A stretch of DNA of 11,410 nt from Candidatus Agrococcus pullicola (GTDB lineage Bacteria > Actinomycetota > Actinomycetes > Actinomycetales > Microbacteriaceae), in contig DXDC01000293.1 of assembly GCA_019115685.1 (NCBI GenBank), positions 1 to 11,410 of the forward strand, read 5' to 3'. The stretch's first letter is position 1. Every line of letters begins with the position of its first letter. Positions 5,100 through 11,410 of the stretch are shown one piece after another. The notes below the pieces were generated by a model. That model did not search any database. It was not told the DNA's origin and worked only from the letters and a program-made list of their open reading frames with translations. Made by a program: the position numbers and the translations under genes.

Positions 5100-6341
5100 A
5101 TGGCAACCGTGCTGTTCTGCCCGGCGACGTTCAATCTCGCGGAAACGACAAGGATGATCGAGGTTGCGCGGGCATTGCGCGACGAGCACACGCCGGTGTT
5201 CATGGGGTACGAGTACGATTTCGTGCCGCTGATCCGGGATGCGGGCTTCGATTATCGACCCCGGACCCCGGTATGGACGCGGCGACAGCGGGACCAGGCG
5301 ATGGCGTTCGACCAGGGACGAGGGATACGGACCCCGTTCACGACCGAACTCGTCTCCGCCCGTGTCGATACAGAGCGCGAACTCATCAGAGAGCTCGATG
5401 CCAAGGCTGTCGTCACCGGCACAAACATAACTTCGTGGATATCCGCGCGTGCAGAGCGTGTCCCACTGTTCTATCCCGTGCCGCTGGCGCTGACGGAACC
5501 GCACGTGGGCCAGACGAGGCACCTCGGGCTGTTACCGGGAGACGGTCGCATGACTCGCTGGATGGATCGAGTCGCCAGCTCGGTTCTGCGCACGATCTAC
5601 ACGAAGGCTCCGCTCGCGCCCCGAGCATTCGAAACGGTGGCGAAAGCAAACGGTGTCGAACCTCTGCGCACCGTCTCATCACTGCTGAACGCGGATCACA
5701 ATCTACTCACCACGATGCAGTGGGAGATCGACGGCTTCGAGTTGCCCGCGAACTTCGAACGCGTCGGTCCGATCTTCGCGCAACTCGATCGTCCTCTGCC
5801 GCCCGTCGTCGAGTCCCTTGCCGAGGACTCGCGCCCGCTCGTATATTTGGGGCTCGGCTCCTCTGCCTCCCGGAAGCTCGCGCTCGCAGCCGCGACTGCG
5901 CTCGCATCCCTTCCAGTGAACGTCGTTGCGCCGATAGGTCACTACCTCGAGCCGCAAGACACCCTCCCAGACAATGTGCACGTCACCGACCTCCTGCCGG
6001 CGCACAAGCTGGGCGGACTCGTGGATGCCGCGGTGCTGCACGGCGGACAGGGCACAGTCCAAACAGCCTGCGCAACCGGTATCCCATTCGTCGGCATGGG
6101 CTTGCAGCCTGAACAGACATGGAACGTGCGCGTCTGCGAACGGCGCGGGAATGCCATCGCCGTCTCGCCGCGACACGTGAGCACAACGCGCTTCACGGAC
6201 GCCGTCCGGCGCATCCTCGCCGACCCCGGCTACCGGTTGACCGCGAGGTCGGTGAAGGCCGAGTTCGCGGCGGAAGACGGCGCTGCGGCATCCGCTCGCC
6301 TGATCGAGGCTTCCGTGGCACGCGCCGCCGGCGGAGCTTGA
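5100..6341 (+). CDS. GT1/MGT-type glycosyltransferase
   Basis: This 413-residue GT-B enzyme of the UDP-glycosyltransferase/MGT group would transfer sugar from a nucleotide sugar to a small molecule (macrolide, flavonoid, sterol, glycolipid or xenobiotic acceptors are known). The N-terminal acceptor domain starts MATVLFCPATFNLAETTR; the C-terminal donor domain begins near YLGLGSS (249-255). The donor signature HGGQGTVQTACATGIPF followed by QPEQTWN (about 314-342) is well preserved. In the N-terminal loop, Glu15 stands where many relatives have the catalytic His, so the mechanism may differ. No signal peptide or membrane segment is apparent. I chose the ATG at 5100 because GAAGG lies nine bases upstream and the protein then begins with the expected first strand; the frame back to 5007 only overlaps tetR. 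Coexpression with the TetR regulator suggests inducible modification or detoxification of a compound. Confidence 0.9.
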   Translation: MATVLFCPATFNLAETTRMIEVARALRDEHTPVFMGYEYDFVPLIRDAGFDYRPRTPVWTRRQRDQAMAFDQGRGIRTPFTTELVSARVDTERELIRELDAKAVVTGTNITSWISARAERVPLFYPVPLALTEPHVGQTRHLGLLPGDGRMTRWMDRVASSVLRTIYTKAPLAPRAFETVAKANGVEPLRTVSSLLNADHNLLTTMQWEIDGFELPANFERVGPIFAQLDRPLPPVVESLAEDSRPLVYLGLGSSASRKLALAAATALASLPVNVVAPIGHYLEPQDTLPDNVHVTDLLPAHKLGGLVDAAVLHGGQGTVQTACATGIPFVGMGLQPEQTWNVRVCERRGNAIAVSPRHVSTTRFTDAVRRILADPGYRLTARSVKAEFAAEDGAAASARLIEASVARAAGGA

Positions 6342-6431
6342 AACGCGCGAAAGCGTCAACACTCGATGCAAGTCCCGCAATCGATGGGATCGACTTTCGC
6401 ACCCTCGCACGGAGGTGTGGATGCGCGTGAG

Positions 6432-7898
<1,467 letters not shown>

Positions 7899-7905
7899 TC
7901 AAGGG

Positions 7906-8988
7906 CTAGTCTGCGACCGAGCGACGGGTGAAGCCACTCGCATCGATGCCGCGGAGTTCGCAGAATTCGCGCACGCTTCCGCGCAGCAGCACATCGGTGT
8001 TCTGCAGCTCGGCAGGATTCTTCCTTCCCAGCAGCACCAGTAACTGCCGCAATTGCTGCAGCCATCGCTCGACGACGGGGATGAGTGCTTCCGCTCCCCC
8101 CTCACTCGCGTGCCGGAGGAACGTACCGGCCACACCGGCAGCACGAGCCCCGAGCGCTAGCGCCTTCACGACGTCGAGTGGAGAGCGAACCCCACCGGAT
8201 GCGAGCAGCGACAACCGTGAATCTGCGGGGGCGTCGAGCAGGCTCGCGACCGCCGACTGTCCGAACCCGCGCATGAACGTAAAGTCCTGCCGCTCCCGGC
8301 GCGCGTTCTCGATGTCGACGAAGTCTGTACCGCCGACGCCACTGACGTCTGCGATTCGGACGCCGAGATCTTCCAGCTGCTGCTGCGTTCGCCCGCTGAG
8401 CCCGAAGCCGACCTCTTTCACGATGACGGGCACCGCGGACGCAGCAACAATCTGCTCGATCGCAGCGGGCCAATGAGAGAACCCCCTGTCGCCCTCCGGC
8501 ATGACCGTCTCCTGGACGGCGTTGAGATGCAGCTGGAGCGCATCCGCGTCAATCAGGTCCACGGCTCGACGCGCGTCATCCGGTGACTTGTCCGCTCCGA
8601 GATTCGCCATGACGAATCCGTCGGGGTTCTCCCGGCGAAGGACACGAAAGCCCGCAGCGGTCTCCGGATGCTGCAGTGCGATGCTCATGGAACCGGATGC
8701 GATCGGCAAACCCGTTTCCGCGGCCGCGACTGCGAGAGCTCGATTGATTCGCTCGGTACGTTCGGTGCCCCCGGTCATGCCGTTGATATACAACGGCGCG
8801 TTCCATGCGAAATCTCCGAGATCGGCCCGCAGCTGCACGTCGTCGGCGCCGATCCCCGCGAGAGCATGATGAACGAACTCAACTTCGTCGAAGTCGTTCG
8901 GTCGTCCGCCTTCGCGCTGCTGCCGCTCGGCGAGCGAAAGGTGGTCGTCTTTGCGCCTCATGTGCACGTTGGTCGCGTCATCGGTCAT
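7906..8988 (-). CDS. fni: Type 2 isopentenyl-diphosphate delta-isomerase (FMN-dependent)
   Basis: This 360-residue enzyme interconverts IPP and DMAPP with reduced FMN and Mg2+, the last step in supplying both C5 units from mevalonate. Type 2 hallmarks are all present: RRKDDHL at 11-17, the FMN and phosphate loop MTGGT at 71-75, SGSMSIAL at about 98-105, the catalytic and metal-binding QLHLNAVQE at 152-160 (Gln159, Glu160), KEVGFGLS at 191-198, SGVGGTDF at about 216-223 and SGGVRSP at about 264-270. The ATG at 8988 has a strong GGAAGGAG ribosome-binding site, and the gene overlaps the end of the phosphomevalonate kinase gene by 11 bases, indicating translational coupling. It is the last gene of the visible mevalonate operon. 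Type 2 rather than type 1 isomerase is usual for actinobacterial mevalonate clusters. Confidence 0.97.
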   Translation of the reverse strand: MTDDATNVHMRRKDDHLSLAERQQREGGRPNDFDEVEFVHHALAGIGADDVQLRADLGDFAWNAPLYINGMTGGTERTERINRALAVAAAETGLPIASGSMSIALQHPETAAGFRVLRRENPDGFVMANLGADKSPDDARRAVDLIDADALQLHLNAVQETVMPEGDRGFSHWPAAIEQIVAASAVPVIVKEVGFGLSGRTQQQLEDLGVRIADVSGVGGTDFVDIENARRERQDFTFMRGFGQSAVASLLDAPADSRLSLLASGGVRSPLDVVKALALGARAAGVAGTFLRHASEGGAEALIPVVERWLQQLRQLLVLLGRKNPAELQNTDVLLRGSVREFCELRGIDASGFTRRSVAD

Positions 8989-10069
8989 CCGGTGCTCCTT
9001 CCGGCGGGTGCACGGAGAGATCTAGCCGGCGAATATCGTGATTCTCCCACTCTGCCAGCAGGCTGCGACGCGACACGGATGCCGGTGCGAGCACGATACC
9101 GCAATCTCCTCCGCCTGCGCCCGAAGGCTTAGCCGCGGCGCCAACGCGCTCAGCGGCCTCGCACAGCGCGGCGAGTGCGGGAGTCTCGATGGCGATCGCT
9201 CTCGCGTCGCCGAGCTGTCGCATGAGCCTGCGGGCTTCGCGGACACCGCCGAGCGTCTCGTTCGCGTCGTCGTCGAGGAGGCCGCGGGAAACCATGTCCA
9301 CGGCAGCCGCGCTGGCCTCGAGAAACCTGCCATAGCTTCCCGAGCCCTGGCCGCGCCGGTGTCTGACGCCGTCGACGAGTCGACCGGTAGATGCGGGGTT
9401 GCCCGTCCAGCCGACGAGCAGCTCTAGATCGGTAGGGTGCGGCAGTCGCGTCGTTCGATAGGTGTCCCAGGCACCGGAATCCAGCACGTCCGCGAGCGGG
9501 TGCTGCGCAAACTCGCGCAACAACCGCTCCCGGTGGGGCGCGCTATAACGAATCCAGCCGCCGAAGGTGCAGGCCGCCAAGTCACCGCCCGAGGCGTTCG
9601 GTGAAATGCTGATGGTGGCCAGCAGTGCCAGCTTGAAACGCTGAGTTCTCGTGAGCGCGAGGCTATAGAACTCGTCAAGCGCGGCCACAACAGCGACCGT
9701 GACAGCGGCGGAAGATCCGAGCCCGAACTTGCGGCCTTGCGAATCGTCGAGTTCGCTCGTGATGTCGAGATCGAAGTAGCGTGCGGGGATGCCCAGTTCG
9801 CTGCGCAGGCGCTCCATGGTCTGGATCGCGCTCAGCACGTAATCGGCCGGACGGTGCTCCAGCACGACCCCGATGCCGTCGGCCGCTCGAGTCCACTCGA
9901 GCGGCGCGTTCCCGTACTCCCCCGAGTGGATGCGGCCGAGGTCTTTGCTCTCGGTGAGCTTAGCCGTGAGGTACCGATCGACTGCGACAAGAACGGCCGG
10001 CTGGCCCGGCTCGACGACCGCGTACTCCCCGGCGACGAACAACTTGCCGGGCGTCCGAGTCGTGATCAC
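8978..10069 (-). CDS. pmk: Phosphomevalonate kinase
   Basis: This 363-residue GHMP-family kinase converts mevalonate 5-phosphate to the 5-diphosphate using ATP. The start is the GTG at 10069, which overlaps the decarboxylase stop as GTGA, with AGAGG about nine bases upstream. It yields the canonical N-terminus (V/M)ITTRTPGKLFVAGEYAVVE. The frame extending to 10429 lies inside the decarboxylase gene and is rejected. GHMP motifs are RTPGKLFVAGEY near the N-terminus, the ATP-binding KFGLGSSAAVTVAVVAAL at about 114-131, ASGGDLAACTFGG at about 159-171, and the C-terminal SGAGGGDCG at 316-324. Its place between decarboxylase and isomerase matches known actinobacterial mevalonate clusters. Mevalonate kinase and the decarboxylase are also GHMP proteins, but each is accounted for by its own gene, so assignment to this step is firm. 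Confidence 0.95.
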   Translation of the reverse strand: MITTRTPGKLFVAGEYAVVEPGQPAVLVAVDRYLTAKLTESKDLGRIHSGEYGNAPLEWTRAADGIGVVLEHRPADYVLSAIQTMERLRSELGIPARYFDLDITSELDDSQGRKFGLGSSAAVTVAVVAALDEFYSLALTRTQRFKLALLATISISPNASGGDLAACTFGGWIRYSAPHRERLLREFAQHPLADVLDSGAWDTYRTTRLPHPTDLELLVGWTGNPASTGRLVDGVRHRRGQGSGSYGRFLEASAAAVDMVSRGLLDDDANETLGGVREARRLMRQLGDARAIAIETPALAALCEAAERVGAAAKPSGAGGGDCGIVLAPASVSRRSLLAEWENHDIRRLDLSVHPPEGAPDDR

Positions 10070-11034
10070 GGCTCGATGCCTCTTTCGATGACAGCGGCAC
10101 CCGGTCCGGCACCCACGATTCGGGTCTCCCCCAACTCCGCAAGGTGCCGCGCAACCGGCTCCGCGTCCTCCGGCGTTGTGAGCACGACCACGTTGGGACC
10201 GGCATCCGCGGTCGCATAGCAGGATCGGCCGGCTGCGCGCAGCTGAGCAACCGCGTCGAAGACGGCGACACTCTGCGGTGTGAGGTAGCGGATGGGCGGG
10301 TCGGCAGACTGGATCAACGCATGCATCCGGTTGGCGTGCAACTCTGTTATTCGGCCCAGTCGCGTGAAGTCGTTGTCTCTGCAGGCTTCCAGGGCGCCGT
10401 CCAGCGTCCACTTCGTAGACGCGACCCACGCCGGGTAGAACGGAGAGGTCAGCATGCAGGTCCGCATGGCTTCGCGGCTGGAAACCGGCTTCGCTCCAGT
10501 GCTGAGCGTCACGATCACCATGCGAACATCCGGGCCGTTCACCGGCTCGGCGAACGACTCCTCGTCATTGCCGGCGTGCCACACCGCCAGCCCGGGAATA
10601 ACCGAACGAGAAGCCGATCCCGAGCCCCGGCGAGCGAGCCGGCTCAGAGCCCGGGAGTCGAGCTCGAGCCCGTATGCAGCTGCGGCGGCCGCTGCGAGCG
10701 CGGAGAAACCCGCGGCCGAGGAGGCGAGACCGGCATCCGTCGGAATCTCGCTGATCGAGTCGACATTCGCGAAGGTGTCCACGCCGGCGACAGCGCGGAC
10801 GATATCCAGCAGCGCGCTCACTCGAGCGGTCTGACCCACCGCGGCAGGAACTCCGTTGAGGCTGAACGTGTCGGCCGTTGCACGGTCGTCGAGGGTGACC
10901 TCGGTTGTGGTCGGGAAAGCGTCGATGGTTAACGACAGGCTGCCCGCCGCGGGCAGGATCAACTGTTCGTTCTGCTTGCCCCAGTACTTCACGAGCGCGA
11001 TATTCGGGTGTGAGCGCGCGACTGCCCGCGTCAT
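10066..11034 (-). CDS. mvaD: Diphosphomevalonate decarboxylase
   Basis: This 322-residue GHMP-family enzyme performs ATP-dependent decarboxylation and dehydration of mevalonate 5-diphosphate to IPP. Family signatures are HPNIALVKYWGK (9-20), SLSLT (32-36), the ATP loop TDAGLASSAAGFSAL (99-113), ARRGSGSASRSVIPGLAVW (134-152) with the substrate-binding Ser and Arg, KPVSSREAMR (182-191) and TADAGPNV with the catalytic Asp277. The length is typical. The ATG at 11034 has GGAGG seven bases upstream, formed by the last codons of the mevalonate kinase gene, and overlaps its stop as ATGA. Its own TGA overlaps the GTG of the phosphomevalonate kinase gene. The tight overlaps indicate one polycistronic mRNA and coupled translation of the pathway enzymes. 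Confidence 0.97.
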   Translation of the reverse strand: MTRAVARSHPNIALVKYWGKQNEQLILPAAGSLSLTIDAFPTTTEVTLDDRATADTFSLNGVPAAVGQTARVSALLDIVRAVAGVDTFANVDSISEIPTDAGLASSAAGFSALAAAAAAAYGLELDSRALSRLARRGSGSASRSVIPGLAVWHAGNDEESFAEPVNGPDVRMVIVTLSTGAKPVSSREAMRTCMLTSPFYPAWVASTKWTLDGALEACRDNDFTRLGRITELHANRMHALIQSADPPIRYLTPQSVAVFDAVAQLRAAGRSCYATADAGPNVVVLTTPEDAEPVARHLAELGETRIVGAGPGAAVIERGIEP

Positions 11035-11410
11035 GCGGCGGCCTCCATTGTCGAAATCCAGGTTCGAGTCGCACCCGCGGAGCGCAACTCGGCAGCCAGC
11101 GCATCCGCACCGCCGGTCGGAGCGAGTGCGATGATACAGCCGCCCATCCCGCCACCGGTCAGCTTGGCGCCGACCGCGCCAGCGTCCCTGGCTGATTCCA
11201 CAAGTCTATCGAGCGAATTGCTGCTGACACCCAAGTCAGCCAGCGCTTCCTGCCCTTCGTTCATAGCAGCGCCGACGAGATGGATGCTTCCCGCTTGGCA
11301 CGCTTCCGCCGCGGAATGCGTCAAATCTGCCAGCTTCTCGATTCTGCTGTCGACAAATGCGGGCCTGTGATCCCGACGTTGACGCACCCGCGCCACTGCG
11401 GTCGCTGTCG
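11031..11410 (-). CDS. mvk: Mevalonate kinase, C-terminal part (5' end outside the window)
   Basis: The last 125 or so residues of a GHMP kinase are visible and the frame is open to the right edge. It begins TATAVARVRQRRD, fitting the region just after the mevalonate kinase motif DTGxxGST. It then contains LTHSAAEACQAGSIHLVGAAM, NEGQEALADLGVSSNSLDRLV and the C-terminal GHMP motif GAVGAKLTGGGMGGCIIAL. NEGQxxLxxLGVS and the AKLTGGGxGG loop are characteristic of mevalonate kinase, which phosphorylates mevalonate with ATP as the first dedicated step of the lower pathway. Its stop overlaps the decarboxylase ATG by four bases, and its final codons provide the decarboxylase ribosome-binding site. 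The N-terminal ATP and substrate motifs lie outside, so intactness cannot be confirmed. Confidence 0.92.
   Translation of the reverse strand, partial: TATAVARVRQRRDHRPAFVDSRIEKLADLTHSAAEACQAGSIHLVGAAMNEGQEALADLGVSSNSLDRLVESARDAGAVGAKLTGGGMGGCIIALAPTGGADALAAELRSAGATRTWISTMEAAA

Noticed and set aside
4641..5522. Long minus-strand open frame of 293 codons opposite tetR and the glycosyltransferase.
   Set aside because: Low-complexity Arg/Ser-rich antisense frame; both sense genes are clearly coding.
6342..6431. Possible terminator between the glycosyltransferase and argG (AAGTC/GACTT and a CGC-GAAA-GCG mini-hairpin).
   Set aside because: Stems are only three to five bp with bulges and no U-tract; too weak to annotate.
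10070..10429. 120-codon N-terminal extension of phosphomevalonate kinase.
   Set aside because: It lies entirely within mvaD in another frame; the GTG at 10069 has a ribosome-binding site and gives the canonical GHMP N-terminus.
10144..10932. Long plus-strand open frame of 262 codons opposite mvaD.
   Set aside because: Antisense shadow produced by the GC-rich codon pattern; mvaD on the other strand has all family motifs.

Overview
The window looks like chromosomal DNA from a high-GC actinobacterium, most likely of the Microbacteriaceae or a close relative. The signs are strong GC bias at third codon positions, frequent GTG starts, TANNNT -10 boxes lying directly in front of start codons that have no ribosome-binding site, an E. 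coli-type long ArgG, and a mevalonate-pathway operon in the gene order known from other actinobacteria. The family assignment is inference; no rRNA or other marker is present. I saw no IS element, tRNA, CRISPR array or phage gene.

Left part (1-2690). The start of an aspartate/glutamate racemase-family gene leaves the left edge on the minus strand. A DinB-fold protein is divergent from it. A zinc-dependent medium-chain dehydrogenase of the 2,3-butanediol/threonine dehydrogenase type follows on the minus strand. Next is a 464-base region without a credible gene that holds several inverted repeats, and then a CspA-type cold-shock protein on the plus strand.

Middle part (2691-6431). Two regulatory modules are built alike. 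In the first, a TetR/AefR-like regulator (minus) faces a small DUF4287 protein (plus). A perfect 20-bp inverted repeat lies exactly over the promoter of the DUF4287 gene. In the second, a second TetR regulator (plus) is followed 2 bases later by a GT1/MGT-type glycosyltransferase, and both face an SRAP/YedK-family protein (minus). A perfect 14-bp-arm inverted repeat (31 bp) lies between them, next to a TATACT -10 box whose expected transcription start is the ATG of the regulator. This looks like an inducible, possibly detoxifying, glycosyltransferase cassette.

Right part (6432-11410), all minus strand. In transcription order there is mevalonate kinase (5' end outside the window), diphosphomevalonate decarboxylase, phosphomevalonate kinase and type 2 isopentenyl-diphosphate isomerase, with 4-, 4- and 11-base overlaps. 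Together these convert mevalonate to IPP and DMAPP. After 55 bases comes argG, which probably has its own leaderless promoter. HMG-CoA synthase and reductase do not follow the isomerase and must be elsewhere if the pathway is complete.
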